64,000 nt of DNA from an uncultured Collinsella sp. (GTDB taxonomy: Bacteria; Actinomycetota; Coriobacteriia; Coriobacteriales; Coriobacteriaceae), in assembly GCA_900540095.1 (NCBI GenBank), contig UQEO01000001.1:1-64000 (forward strand), in the 5' to 3' direction. Position 1 is the first letter of the stretch; each line of letters opens with the position of its first letter. Shown here in pieces: positions 51,160-61,183 of the stretch. The notes under the pieces are model-generated. The model was not told the origin of the DNA and ran no database searches. It saw nothing but the letters and a program-made list of their open reading frames with translations. A program made the position numbers and the translations under genes.

Positions 51160-52578
51160 TTAAGCGTCTTTCTTGGCAGTCAGATACTCGATGAACTCGG
51201 GACCGACGGTCGTAACGTCACCGGCACCCATAGTGAGCAGCAGGTCGCCCTCGCCCACCATTTGCTCGAGCTCCTGATTGAGCTCAAGACGGCTGGAGCA
51301 ATACACGACCTCCTTGCCAGGATGCTTGGCGCGCACGGTATCGGCGAGCATCTTAGAGGTGACACCCGGAATGGGCATCTCGCCAGCCGAGAACACATCA
51401 ATCAACAGCAGTTTATCGGCATTGGCAAATGCATCGGCAAAGTCGTCGCACAGGGCCTGCAGGCGCGAATAGCGGTGCGGCTGGAACACGACGTCGACGT
51501 GCTTGTAGCCCAGCGACGAAGCAGCAGCAAGCGTCGCCTTGATCTCGGTGGGGTGATGGCCGTAATCATCGACCACGGTGATGCCATCGATATCGCCCAC
51601 GTGGGTAAAGCGACGGCGGACGCCCTCAAAGCTCGAGAGCGCCTTGGCGGCGGCGTCGATGTCAAGGCCCAGGACATGGGCGACGGTGAGCACCGCCGTG
51701 GCGTTGAGCATGTTGTGGCGACCGGGATTGCTCTTGATCTCCACAGCGTGCTCAGTGCCGTCCTCAAAGCGAACGATAAAGTCGCTCTGGATGCCCTTGA
51801 CATCCGGGTGCATGCAGACGATGTCGTTGCTCTCGGCAAAGCCGTAGGAAAGCACGTGACGGCCCGTCGACTTGGCGAGCTCGACCAGATGCGGGTCCTC
51901 ACCGCAGACGATGACGGTGCCGCCCTCGCCCACCAGGCTCATGAATTTGGCGAAAGTTGCCTCGATCTCCTCGATACCCGAGTAGTGATCGAGGTGGTCG
52001 GCCTCGACGTTGGTCACAATGACCACGTTGGGGTTCAGGAACAGGAAGGAGCTGTCGGACTCGTCGGCCTCGGCGACAAAGTAGTCGCCCGAGCCGTTCT
52101 TGCCGTTCGTGTCATAGCCCTCGACGATGCCGCCGATCAAGAAGCTCGGATCCAGGCCCATGCGGTCGAGCATGGTGGCGCACATCGAAGACGTGGTGGT
52201 CTTGCCATGCGTGCCGGCAACAGCGACGGTGGTGTAGCCGTGGCCCAAAGCAGAGAGCATCTTGGCACGGGGCCACACGGGAATACCAAGCTCGCGAGCG
52301 CGCACGAGTTCAGGGTTGGACTCCGGAATAGCGGTGGAGACAACAACCACGTCGGGCTTGACCTCGTCGATCGTGGCGGCCTCATGGCCCACATGCACCT
52401 TCACACCAGCGCGGGTAAGCTGGCGGATATAACGTGACGTCTTAAGGTCGGAGCCGGTAACGGCATAACCACGCTCGTGCAGAACGAGGGCGATGCCGCT
52501 CATGCCGGCGCCGCCGATACCGATAAAGTGGGCGCTCTTAAACTCGGGCGCGGAGGTTGCAGTCTGGGAATCAGCCAT
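51160..52578 (-). CDS. murC: UDP-N-acetylmuramate-L-alanine ligase MurC
   Basis: Adds L-Ala to UDP-MurNAc, 472 aa. FIGIGGAGMSGIA (about 18-30) binds the UDP substrate; ATP loop AGTHGKTTTSS (about 120-130); EADESDSSFL and NVEADHLDHY fit Mur ligases. ATG 52578 (MADSQTAT); AAGGAG is 11 nt upstream, a little far. Between murG and murB. Confidence 0.97.
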   Translation of the reverse strand: MADSQTATSAPEFKSAHFIGIGGAGMSGIALVLHERGYAVTGSDLKTSRYIRQLTRAGVKVHVGHEAATIDEVKPDVVVVSTAIPESNPELVRARELGIPVWPRAKMLSALGHGYTTVAVAGTHGKTTTSSMCATMLDRMGLDPSFLIGGIVEGYDTNGKNGSGDYFVAEADESDSSFLFLNPNVVIVTNVEADHLDHYSGIEEIEATFAKFMSLVGEGGTVIVCGEDPHLVELAKSTGRHVLSYGFAESNDIVCMHPDVKGIQSDFIVRFEDGTEHAVEIKSNPGRHNMLNATAVLTVAHVLGLDIDAAAKALSSFEGVRRRFTHVGDIDGITVVDDYGHHPTEIKATLAAASSLGYKHVDVVFQPHRYSRLQALCDDFADAFANADKLLLIDVFSAGEMPIPGVTSKMLADTVRAKHPGKEVVYCSSRLELNQELEQMVGEGDLLLTMGAGDVTTVGPEFIEYLTAKKDA

Positions 52579-52675
52579 GTGCTCGTGTACTCCTTGCGTA
52601 AACACTGCCTGTAACCCGTTAACTGTACCGCACCTACCGCATCAGCGCGAGGGCGACCGACGATATCCCGTCTAA

Positions 52676-53791
52676 CTAACGCAAACCCTCTACCGCATCG
52701 GCCAGAAGAGCGGCGGCCCTATCCTGAGCCAGACCACGCGCCGCCTGACGCATGGCGTCGCGCGCCGCCGCGTCATCGACCAGGTGCAGCAGCTCATCGG
52801 CAAAGGCAGAACCGTCGATATCGGCATCGGCGCAGAGCACGCCGGCCCCGGCGTCGACCAGATACCGGGCATTGGTGGTTTGGTGGTCGGCCGTCGCATG
52901 CGGATACGGCACGAGCACCGAGGGCACGGCGAGCGCCGCGATCTCGGCCACGCTCGATGCGCCCGAACGCGAGAGCACCAAATCGGCAGCAGCCAGCATA
53001 TCGCCCATGTTGTCGATGTAAGGCTGGACGCGGTAACGCTTCGCCTCCTCAGGCGTCAGCGCCAAAGCACGCTCGGTCTCCTCAAAGCCGTCGGCACCCG
53101 TCGAATGCAACACATAGAGGTTCTTGCGCGAAAGCAGCTCGTTTTTGAGCGAAACCACACGCTCGTTGAGGTGCTGGGCGCCAAGTGAACCGCCAAAGAC
53201 GAGCAGCAGCATAGCGTCCTCGGGAACGCCAAGTGCCTTACGGCCGCGAGCGCGATCGCCCTCGATCACCGAGCGACGTACGGGGTTGCCGGTCATGAGC
53301 ACGTGGCCGGGGTCACCTTCGCGCTCAAAGACCGAGCGCGCTGCCGGCACCGAGATGCACACGCGGGCGGCGTGGGAGTTCATCATCTTGTTGGCCAGGC
53401 CCGGAACAGAGTTCTGCTCATGCAGCAGATACGGGACGCCTGCGCCCTTGCACCACCCCAGCAGCGGAACCTCGACATAGGCACCGAAACCGATGGCGGC
53501 ATCGGGCTTGCCGACCTTTGAGAAATGACTGGCGAGCGCACGCTTGGCCTTGTTGACACGCCACAGCGAAGTCAGCGCCGTCCAAGGACGGGAGCGGTCG
53601 AAGCCCGTGACCGTAATGGGCACAAAATCAAAACCAGCCTCGGGGACCAGACGACCCTCGAGCTTGCGCGACTGGCCCACGAACACAACGTGGTGGCCAC
53701 GGTCACGCAGCTCTTCGGCCAAGGCGAGCGCGGGGTTGATGTGTCCTGCCGTGCCGCCGGCTGCAATAGCAACGGTCATCTTATCGGTCAT
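52676..53791 (-). CDS. murG: UDP-GlcNAc:lipid I glycosyltransferase MurG
   Basis: Converts lipid I to lipid II at the inner membrane face, 371 aa, GT-B fold. Gly-rich loop AGGTAGHINPALALA (about 12-26), GFGAYVEVPLL (about 105), LLVFGGSLGAQHLNE (about 187-201) and LSRSGASSVAEIAAL. ATG 53791, GAAGGGA upstream, overlaps the ftsW stop by 11 nt. Confidence 0.97.
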   Translation of the reverse strand: MTDKMTVAIAAGGTAGHINPALALAEELRDRGHHVVFVGQSRKLEGRLVPEAGFDFVPITVTGFDRSRPWTALTSLWRVNKAKRALASHFSKVGKPDAAIGFGAYVEVPLLGWCKGAGVPYLLHEQNSVPGLANKMMNSHAARVCISVPAARSVFEREGDPGHVLMTGNPVRRSVIEGDRARGRKALGVPEDAMLLLVFGGSLGAQHLNERVVSLKNELLSRKNLYVLHSTGADGFEETERALALTPEEAKRYRVQPYIDNMGDMLAAADLVLSRSGASSVAEIAALAVPSVLVPYPHATADHQTTNARYLVDAGAGVLCADADIDGSAFADELLHLVDDAAARDAMRQAARGLAQDRAAALLADAVEGLR

Positions 53792-55301
53792 GGTAGTCCC
53801 TTCGTACACGCGGTCCCTGGTCGTCGGTGCGCAGACGCGCCGACGGGTCCGAGTTCAAATCGATTCGATTATATCCGCCGCCCGCGTTGCGAGAGCTGGG
53901 ACGCTGCGGACGACCTTGCGGAGCCGTTCGCGGGCGTGGACGAGCTGCCGGCTCGGATGCAGAACCATCCAGAACGGTAAAGCCGCTACGCGAAGGTCGT
54001 TCACCGCGCACATGAGCTACGCCGGCGGTACTCTCATCCATAACGGCAAAGCTCTCGCGGCGACGGTCGTACTCATCGCGACGGGCGCTCTCGTACGAAA
54101 CGCGCAGGATCAATCCGGCAAGCATAAGCGACACAATAATCGACGAACCGCCGTAGCTAATAAACGGCAACGGTTTGCCCGTCATGGGAAACACGTTGAG
54201 GATGCCCAACGCGTTAATCAAAAACTGCACCGCGAGAATGACCGCGGAGCCAGACGCCATGAGCGCGCCCCGACGATCGGTCGCCTGCTCGGCAATGCGA
54301 AACGCCGAGTAGATCAGCATCGCAAACACCAAGAAGAACAGCACGGTTCCGACAAAACCGACTTCCTCGCCAATGATGGCCAGGATGTAGTCGTTGTGCG
54401 CCTCGGGCAGATACGAGTACTTCATGGTTGAGTTGCCGATGCCACGGCCGAACAGACCGCCCGAGGCAAAGGCCATGATGGCAAGCGTGGCCTGATAGCC
54501 GTCACCATACTCGTCGGCCCAAGGGTTCAAGGCAACCTGAATACGCACCATACGGTACGGCTCTGCGACAAGCGCAATCACGATCACGAGAATGCCGAAG
54601 ATTAGCACGCCGATGATAAATCTGGGGTCGAGACCCGCAAACAACGCCATGCACATGAGGGTCAACAGGATGATCAGGACAGTACCGAAATCGGGCTGGA
54701 TAAAGATCAGAAAGAGTGAAATGCCCAGGTAGATGCCCATCTTGCGAAGGAATTCGTTGATGTTGCCACCGGGCGAAAAAAAGCGATCAAGCATGATGGC
54801 CGAATAAGCAATGGCAAATGGCTTTAAAAACTCGGAAGGCTGGAACTGAATGCCGGCGATGTTGAGCCAGCGCGTGGCGCCACGGCTGCCGCTGCCCACC
54901 AAGAACACCAGAAACAGTAGCCCTATCATGCCTATGAGGAAGATCCTGAGCACATCCTCCCCAAACCAGCTGTCCGGCAAAACGCGCACGATGGCAATCA
55001 GCGCCAGAACACCGACCACGGCAAACGCGGCCTGTCGACCCAGAAAAAACGTCGCCGAGCCATTCTCGTGCAGCGCCTCGACCGAAGACGCCGAGTACAC
55101 CATCAGCAGGCCAAAGCATACCAAGGTAAACAAGCAGGCCATGAATATCAAACGGGGGCGCATGATGCGGGCGGGAACGCCGGCAATATAGCGTTCGCTA
55201 AACGACTGCCCGCCGCGGCTGGAACGCGGTGTGCTGCGCCGTGAGGAAGCACGGTCCGAGTCGGGCCTCCTCATACCTTGTCGGGGGCTCTCCTCTCTCA
55301 C
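53781..55301 (-). CDS. ftsW: FtsW/SEDS peptidoglycan glycosyltransferase
   Basis: Septal lipid II polymerase, 506 aa, ten predicted helices between about 47 and 405. Conserved SEDS segments: GATRWLNIAGIQFQPSE (about 140-156), SYLPEAHNDYILAIIGEE (about 290-307) and PFISYGGSSII (about 375-385). A basic N-tail of 45 residues and a long Arg/Pro/Ser-rich C-tail (about 405-506) flank the core. GTG 55301 with AGGGG upstream, just after murD. Confidence 0.95.
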   Translation of the reverse strand: MREESPRQGMRRPDSDRASSRRSTPRSSRGGQSFSERYIAGVPARIMRPRLIFMACLFTLVCFGLLMVYSASSVEALHENGSATFFLGRQAAFAVVGVLALIAIVRVLPDSWFGEDVLRIFLIGMIGLLFLVFLVGSGSRGATRWLNIAGIQFQPSEFLKPFAIAYSAIMLDRFFSPGGNINEFLRKMGIYLGISLFLIFIQPDFGTVLIILLTLMCMALFAGLDPRFIIGVLIFGILVIVIALVAEPYRMVRIQVALNPWADEYGDGYQATLAIMAFASGGLFGRGIGNSTMKYSYLPEAHNDYILAIIGEEVGFVGTVLFFLVFAMLIYSAFRIAEQATDRRGALMASGSAVILAVQFLINALGILNVFPMTGKPLPFISYGGSSIIVSLMLAGLILRVSYESARRDEYDRRRESFAVMDESTAGVAHVRGERPSRSGFTVLDGSASEPAARPRPRTAPQGRPQRPSSRNAGGGYNRIDLNSDPSARLRTDDQGPRVRRDYHDR

Positions 55302-55309
55302 CGCAACCC

Positions 55310-56716
55310 CTATTCCATTTGTGATTTCGCTGCAGCGGCAAGCTGGGCCACGTAGTCCTTAAACACGCGGCCGCGCTCCTCATAGCCCGAGAACTCATCG
55401 AACGAAGAGCAGGCAGGAGAAAGTAAGATCACGTCACCACGGCTCGACAGCGAACGGGCGACGTCCACGGCGTCGCGTAGGTCATCCGCCTGGGCGATAT
55501 CCACATCGCCATCGACATCGGCCTCGTCCATAGCGGCGGTGAAGCGCTCGCGCGCATCGCCAAAGCAGACGACCGAGCGCACGTTGTCCATAACGACGCG
55601 CGCGAAGTCCGTGAGCGGCGTGCCCTTATCGTGGCCGCCGAGCAGCAAGATCACGTCGTCATCGGGAAATGCCGTCAGTGCCTTCTCGACCGCATCGGTG
55701 TTGGTCGCCTTGGAATCGTTGACGTAGCGCACGCCGTCAATCTCGCCACACGGCTCCACGCGGTGCTCGAGCGGCTGGAACGAGGCAAGACCGCGGCAGA
55801 CACCATCGACATCGGCACCGACCGCCAAGGCAGCCGTGGCGGCGCACAGGGCATTGATAACATTGTGATGGCCCGAGATCTTGAGCTCGGATGTAGCGAT
55901 GAGCGGGGTCTCGACGCCCTTCAGGCGCACGACCATCTTGCCGTCGCGCACAAAGGCGGCATCCTCGCCCTCAGGCTCGTCAAAGGCAACCTTGCAGATG
56001 CGACGACCCGGCGTGTAGATGTACTCATCGAACTCGTGAATGCCGGCGTCTTCGACGTCGACAACCGCCAGATCGTCATCGACCATATTGTCAAACAGTT
56101 TGATCTTGGCAAGCGCGTAGTTCTTATGGCTCTTATGCCAGCCCAAGTGGTCGGGAGTGATGTTGAGCAGCACCGCCACGCGAGGGTGGAGCTCGGTAGT
56201 CGTAGCAATCTGATAGCTCGAGAGCTCAGCCACAAACCACTCGTTGTGGACTCGGCCGTCAATCTCGTTGACCGGCGGCTCGCCGATGTTGCCGACAGCA
56301 ACGCTGGCCTCGCCGGCAGCCTTGAGCAGATAATCAGTCAGCGACGTGGTGGTCGTCTTGCCGTTGGTGCCCGTGATGGCAATCCAGTTATCGGGCGACA
56401 GGCGATAGGCAAACTCGGGCTCACCCATAATCTGGGCGGCATGCTCGCGCCCGGCCTTAAAGAAACCCGAGAACTCCGAGATGCCCGGGCACGTCACGCA
56501 TACGTCATAGGCGCCCTCGACCTGTTCGGTCCCATAGACAAACGACGCGCCAGCAGCCTCGAGCGCACGCGTGGCGTCATTGGGCTCAGAGGTGCCGCCG
56601 CCATACACGGTAACGGCGCTTACGCGCTCGGGATGCGCCAGCGCCCAGCGGGCGACATCGAGACCGGATTTGCCCTGACCCAAAACGAGCAGGCTAAAGA
56701 CATCAGCAAGAGGCAT
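55310..56716 (-). CDS. murD: UDP-N-acetylmuramoylalanine-D-glutamate ligase MurD
   Basis: Adds D-Glu to UDP-MurNAc-Ala, 468 aa. LVLGQGKSGLDVA (about 10-22), ATP loop ITGTNGKTTTTS (about 113-124), LLNITPDHLGWH (about 185) and VRYVNDSKATNTDA (about 325) identify it. ATG 56716, 10 nt after mraY; ribosome site weak. Confidence 0.97.
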   Translation of the reverse strand: MPLADVFSLLVLGQGKSGLDVARWALAHPERVSAVTVYGGGTSEPNDATRALEAAGASFVYGTEQVEGAYDVCVTCPGISEFSGFFKAGREHAAQIMGEPEFAYRLSPDNWIAITGTNGKTTTTSLTDYLLKAAGEASVAVGNIGEPPVNEIDGRVHNEWFVAELSSYQIATTTELHPRVAVLLNITPDHLGWHKSHKNYALAKIKLFDNMVDDDLAVVDVEDAGIHEFDEYIYTPGRRICKVAFDEPEGEDAAFVRDGKMVVRLKGVETPLIATSELKISGHHNVINALCAATAALAVGADVDGVCRGLASFQPLEHRVEPCGEIDGVRYVNDSKATNTDAVEKALTAFPDDDVILLLGGHDKGTPLTDFARVVMDNVRSVVCFGDARERFTAAMDEADVDGDVDIAQADDLRDAVDVARSLSSRGDVILLSPACSSFDEFSGYEERGRVFKDYVAQLAAAAKSQME

Positions 56717-56725
56717 GAAAGACCA

Positions 56726-57745
56726 CTATCCCAACTGGAAGAACAGGGCAAGGCCAACGGCACCAAAGGCCGCAGCGATAATCCAAAAACGGATGACGAC
56801 CTTGGTCTCGGCCCAGCCCTTCTTTTCGAAATGATGATGGATGGGCGCCATAAGGAAGACGCGCTTGTGCGTAAAGTGGAAGTAGACAACCTGAATCATG
56901 ACCGACAGGGTCTCAACGATAAACAGGCCGCCGATGATGAGGGAGACGACCTCGGTGTTGGTCATGATGGACGTGCAGGCAAACGCGGCGCCCAGGGCAA
57001 GCGAGCCGGTATCGCCCATAAAGATGCTCGCCGGATAGCAGTTGAACCACAGAAAGCCCAAGCAGGCACCGGCACACGCGGTGCAGAAGATGGACAGGTT
57101 CACGTCTCCGTGCAAAAACGCCATGGCGGCCATGGCGAGCATGGCAATCATGGAGGTGCCGCCAGCAAGACCGTCAAGGCCATCGGTCAGGTTCACGGCA
57201 TTAGAAAGACCGGCGATCATCAGCCAGCAAAAGACAATGTAGAGCCACGGGAACGAAAGGCCACAGATGGTGGTCGAAAGAACACCGAGGTCAATCGTCA
57301 GGCCGCCGGGAAAACGAATCTCGGGGGCGACGCCGCACCAGTTGACGGCAAGTACCGTAAAGGTGACACAGATAATGGTTAGGCCGATCATCTTGGCATG
57401 GGGCGTCAGACCGAGCGAGCGCCCATGCGTAACGGAGGTCAGGTCGTCGATCAGGCCCAGCACGCCGGTCGCCAGCGTGGCGAGCAGCACGAGCACGAGC
57501 TCGGTGGTGAGCTTGCCCATCAGCAGGCAGGTCAGCGAGATCGCGACGAGGATGACAACGCCACCCATGGTGGGCGTTCCCTGCTTAACCAAATGACGCT
57601 TGGGGCCGTCGGCACGAACCTGCTGGCCGATACCCTCGACCTTGAGTAGCTTGATCCACCACGGCATGAGCAGCAGCGCAATGGCGGCGGCGATGCCAAG
57701 CCCCAAAAAAGCCTGATACGTTGGATACGAGGGATTGCCGAACAT
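56726..57745 (-). CDS. mraY: Phospho-N-acetylmuramoyl-pentapeptide transferase MraY
   Basis: Makes lipid I on undecaprenyl phosphate, 339 aa, about ten helices. LIDDLTSVTHGRSLGL (about 97-112, catalytic Asp pair), NLTDGLDGLAGG (about 183-194) and the terminal HHHFEKKGWAE (about 308-318) are diagnostic. ATG 57745, four bases from the murF stop. UDP-MurNAc-pentapeptide comes from the neighbouring ligases. Confidence 0.97.
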   Translation of the reverse strand: MFGNPSYPTYQAFLGLGIAAAIALLLMPWWIKLLKVEGIGQQVRADGPKRHLVKQGTPTMGGVVILVAISLTCLLMGKLTTELVLVLLATLATGVLGLIDDLTSVTHGRSLGLTPHAKMIGLTIICVTFTVLAVNWCGVAPEIRFPGGLTIDLGVLSTTICGLSFPWLYIVFCWLMIAGLSNAVNLTDGLDGLAGGTSMIAMLAMAAMAFLHGDVNLSIFCTACAGACLGFLWFNCYPASIFMGDTGSLALGAAFACTSIMTNTEVVSLIIGGLFIVETLSVMIQVVYFHFTHKRVFLMAPIHHHFEKKGWAETKVVIRFWIIAAAFGAVGLALFFQLG

Positions 57746-57748
57746 GGG

Positions 57749-59173
57749 CTAGCACACACCTTCCACAAAGCGGTCGAGCTCAACAAAGCGGGAACCCTTG
57801 ACCAGTACAACATCATGTTTTTCAAGCGCGCCGCCCATGCGGTCGAGCACCTGCTGATAATCGGAGAACACTTGGATGCGGTCCTCGTCCATGCCCATCA
57901 TTCGCGCGGCATCGGCCATAAGCTGGGCCAGCTCACCACCCACGCACGCCAGCATGTCGAGCTTCTTGGCGGCGGCATAGGCGCCCACGAGCTCATGCAT
58001 GCGAGGAGCCTCATCGCCCATCTCGCCCATCTCGCCCAGGATAGCCATGCGAGACCCCGTGCACGAAAGCGAGCACAGCAGATCGAGGCCAGCAGCCATC
58101 GATTCGGCACTGGCGTTATAGGAGTCATCGACGATGCGTGCACCGCTCTTGGCGCGCTTGATCTCCTGGCGGTGACCGGTGATCGTGAGGCCCCTAAAGG
58201 CAGCATCGATCTGCTCGGGCGTCACGCCCAAGCGATAGGCAACCGCGGCGGCCTTAACGGCATTAGGAACGGACTGCACGCCGGGGATGGCAAGCATGGT
58301 ATCGATTGTCTCACCCTGGCCAAAATCGAGCGTAAAGACCGGACGGCCCTCGTCATCAACACGAATGTCGCGGGCACGGACCTCATCATCGTCCGAGACG
58401 CCGGCCAGCATCACGTCGATACCAGCAGGCTGGGCGAACGTATCGCGAATGAACGGCGTAAAGTCGTCCTCGCCGCCCAAAACCAGCAGCGGCAAGAAGT
58501 CGCCAGCGGCGCACATACCCTGGACAATCTCGGCCTTAGCGCGGGCGATGTTCTCGCGGCTACCCAAAATGCCGATATGAGAGGTACCAATCTTGCTCAC
58601 GATGGCAAGGTTGGGATTGGCGGACTGGGACAGGCGCTCGATCTCGTGGAAATGGTTCATGCCCATCTCGAGTACCAGGACCTCGGTATCGGCCGGAGCG
58701 GAAAGCACCGTGAGCGGCATGCCGATCAGGTTATTGAAATTGCCCTTGGTGGCCCAGACACGATAGCGCTTGGCGAGCACGGCGGCGAGCACGTCCTTGG
58801 TCGTCGTCTTGCCAATGGAACCGGTAATACCAACGACCAGGCAGCCGAGCTCCAGACGGTACGTGTGCGCCAAACGCAGCAGAAAGTCCTCGGGATCATC
58901 GGTCAGCAGGATGGCACAGCCCTTGTCCTGCGCCAGCGAGACCAGCTCGGCCTCGGGCTCACGCGTCATTACGACGGCGCCGGCACCCGACTGGACGGCA
59001 CGGGAAGCAAAATCATTGCCGTCGACGTTTTCACCGGGAAAGGCGACGAAAATCGTCCCTTCCTCGACCTGACGCGAGTCGATAACGCACCCGCGGCATA
59101 CCCGATCGGCTTCTCCCGTCACGGTTCGGGCCCCTGTTGCGGCCGCGAGGTTGTTGACGGCGATCTCTATCAT
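57749..59173 (-). CDS. murF: UDP-MurNAc-tripeptide D-alanyl-D-alanine ligase MurF
   Basis: Adds D-Ala-D-Ala, 474 aa. VDSRQVEEGTIFVAFPGENVDG (split, about 29-51), ATP loop ITGSIGKTTTKD (about 111-122), EMGMNHFHEI and DDSYNASAESMAAGL (about 342-356) fit MurF. ATG 59173 with GGGGAG. No murE lies beside it, although that is the usual neighbour. A TACAAT in the 127-nt gap to ftsI may be a local -10. Confidence 0.95.
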   Translation of the reverse strand: MIEIAVNNLAAATGARTVTGEADRVCRGCVIDSRQVEEGTIFVAFPGENVDGNDFASRAVQSGAGAVVMTREPEAELVSLAQDKGCAILLTDDPEDFLLRLAHTYRLELGCLVVGITGSIGKTTTKDVLAAVLAKRYRVWATKGNFNNLIGMPLTVLSAPADTEVLVLEMGMNHFHEIERLSQSANPNLAIVSKIGTSHIGILGSRENIARAKAEIVQGMCAAGDFLPLLVLGGEDDFTPFIRDTFAQPAGIDVMLAGVSDDDEVRARDIRVDDEGRPVFTLDFGQGETIDTMLAIPGVQSVPNAVKAAAVAYRLGVTPEQIDAAFRGLTITGHRQEIKRAKSGARIVDDSYNASAESMAAGLDLLCSLSCTGSRMAILGEMGEMGDEAPRMHELVGAYAAAKKLDMLACVGGELAQLMADAARMMGMDEDRIQVFSDYQQVLDRMGGALEKHDVVLVKGSRFVELDRFVEGVC

Positions 59174-59300
59174 TGCAGCTCCCCTGTAAACCTAATAATG
59201 CTATCGGCGTATTGTATCCCAGCGCCGCGCATGCGTGGTGCAGGGCATGTGAACACCCCTCATATGGGACAACAAACCACGCCCCAAAGATTGTAACCCC

Positions 59301-61166
59301 CTACCTCGTGTGCGGAATACCCAGCACGTCGAGTGCGTTGGCCATAATGGACTGGAACGGCACCGCAGCGGCATCTGAGCCGCTCGGCGTTCCGTCGAGC
59401 GTGATATAGCACAGCACCTTGGGCGATTGTGCCGGTGCAAAGCCCATAAAGGACGACATGTAGTTCTCCTTGAGGTAGCCGCCGTTCTCGTCGGCTCGTT
59501 CGGCCGTACCGGTCTTACCCGCCACGTCATAGCCGTCAACTGCGCCGCCAACGCCCGTGCCTTCGGACACGACCGTCTGCATGCATGATGTCACCTGGGA
59601 TGCGGCGTCCTCAGAAATCGCGCGCGCGCCTTCGCCCCAGTCCTTCTCATCGCCTTTGCTGGACTTATAGAAGTGCGGGGTCATCATCACGCCGCCGTTG
59701 GCGATGCCGCCCACGGCACGTGCGATCTCAATCGGCGAGACGGACAGCGCCTGTCCAAAGCTCATCGATCCCAGCGTGGCGCCGTCATACTGGTCACGCT
59801 CCTTGACGATGCCCAGGCTCTCGCCCGGAAAATCGACACCCGAGCTGTGACCGATGCCCCACTTGTCCACATAGGCGGCAAAGTCGTCGGCACCGATCTT
59901 GCGCCCCACCAGGACAAAGCCCACATTGGACGAACGGCGCATCATCTCGCGCACATCCATGGTCATGGCATAGTCGCGCTTGTCGGCATCGGTAACGGTA
60001 TCGTCGCCCACCTTGATACTCGCCGGCACCTCAAACGACGTACTCGATCGCACGACGCCCAAGTCGAAGCCGGCGCCCGCCACGAGCGTCTTAAAGACCG
60101 AGCCGGGCTCGTAGGCGTCGGTGACCAGGCGCAGGTTCATATCCTCGGTCTTGGCGTTCTCCAGATCGGTCTGGTCGTAGGTCGGGTACGAGCAGGCTGC
60201 GAGAATTTCACCGGTCGTGGGGTCGGTGACCAGCGCCGAGCCGTTCTTGGCCTTTGTCTTCTCGACAGCCTCTGCCAGGGCATCCTCGGCCGCACGCTGG
60301 ATATTGACGTCGAGCGTCGTCACGATATCAACGCCGTCGACCGCGGCCACCTTTTTATAGGCACCGCCCGCGATATAGCTGCCGTCCCTCGCGCGCTCGC
60401 GTACGAGAGAACCGTTCGTGCCAGTCAGAAGCTTGTTGTATTGCTTTTCGAGACCCGTCAAGCCGTCGTTGTCCACATTCACTACACCCAGCACCTGCGA
60501 TGCCAGATTGCCGTATGGATATACGCGCTTCATGGCCTGCTCAAAAAGCACGCCGGGCAGGTTCTTCTTCTCCAGCGCCGCAACATCGTCTTCGTCCACC
60601 TGGCGCTTGATATACACCCAGGTTCCATCGGACTCAACGAGCTTGCGGCAGGTCTTTTTATCGATTCCAGTTGCCTTGACCAGCGCCGACACCGTCTTGT
60701 CAACATCCTCGACAAGCTGCGGGTTCACGGCGATGTTGCGACATTCGACCGACGACGCCAACACGTTGCCGTTGCGGTCGTAGATGGTGCCGCGTTTGGC
60801 ATAGAGGGTCTGCGCAAGCAGGCGGCGCGCATCGGCACGCTCGCGCAGTTTATCGGCTTCGACAATTTGATAGTCGGCAAGGCGAAAGACGCCCAAGCCC
60901 AAGCCAAGCCCGATGAAGCCCATGACGGCTTTGCGGCGAGGAAGAGGCGCGCCTGTGAGCCATTCGGTCGACGAACTCTTGCGCGACCTGGTGTTATGCA
61001 CTTGAGGGCCGCCCGAGCCGCGAAGTCGCGACGCCGGGTCGTTGCCACGGGACTGCCCGGCGTTGTAAGATTGCCGACCCGTTCCTTGATAACCAGAACG
61101 TCCCCGCGACGAGGGACGTCCAGAACCGCGGCCCCCATCGGAACCGCGGCGATAGTCATTTGTCAT
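59301..61166 (-). CDS. ftsI: Peptidoglycan D,D-transpeptidase FtsI/PBP2-type
   Basis: Class B penicillin-binding protein cross-linking septal wall, 621 aa. Cytoplasmic Arg/Gly/Ser-rich tail (1-78), transmembrane helix (about 80-96), PBP dimerisation domain starting at YAKRGTIYDRNG (about 122), then transpeptidase domain: S356VFK359, S412SN414 and K551TGT554. No PASTA repeats. ATG 61166 follows ftsL-like by 17 nt; modest ribosome site. Confidence 0.96.
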   Translation of the reverse strand: MTNDYRRGSDGGRGSGRPSSRGRSGYQGTGRQSYNAGQSRGNDPASRLRGSGGPQVHNTRSRKSSSTEWLTGAPLPRRKAVMGFIGLGLGLGVFRLADYQIVEADKLRERADARRLLAQTLYAKRGTIYDRNGNVLASSVECRNIAVNPQLVEDVDKTVSALVKATGIDKKTCRKLVESDGTWVYIKRQVDEDDVAALEKKNLPGVLFEQAMKRVYPYGNLASQVLGVVNVDNDGLTGLEKQYNKLLTGTNGSLVRERARDGSYIAGGAYKKVAAVDGVDIVTTLDVNIQRAAEDALAEAVEKTKAKNGSALVTDPTTGEILAACSYPTYDQTDLENAKTEDMNLRLVTDAYEPGSVFKTLVAGAGFDLGVVRSSTSFEVPASIKVGDDTVTDADKRDYAMTMDVREMMRRSSNVGFVLVGRKIGADDFAAYVDKWGIGHSSGVDFPGESLGIVKERDQYDGATLGSMSFGQALSVSPIEIARAVGGIANGGVMMTPHFYKSSKGDEKDWGEGARAISEDAASQVTSCMQTVVSEGTGVGGAVDGYDVAGKTGTAERADENGGYLKENYMSSFMGFAPAQSPKVLCYITLDGTPSGSDAAAVPFQSIMANALDVLGIPHTR

Positions 61167-61183
61167 ACTCAGCTACCGTCTTG

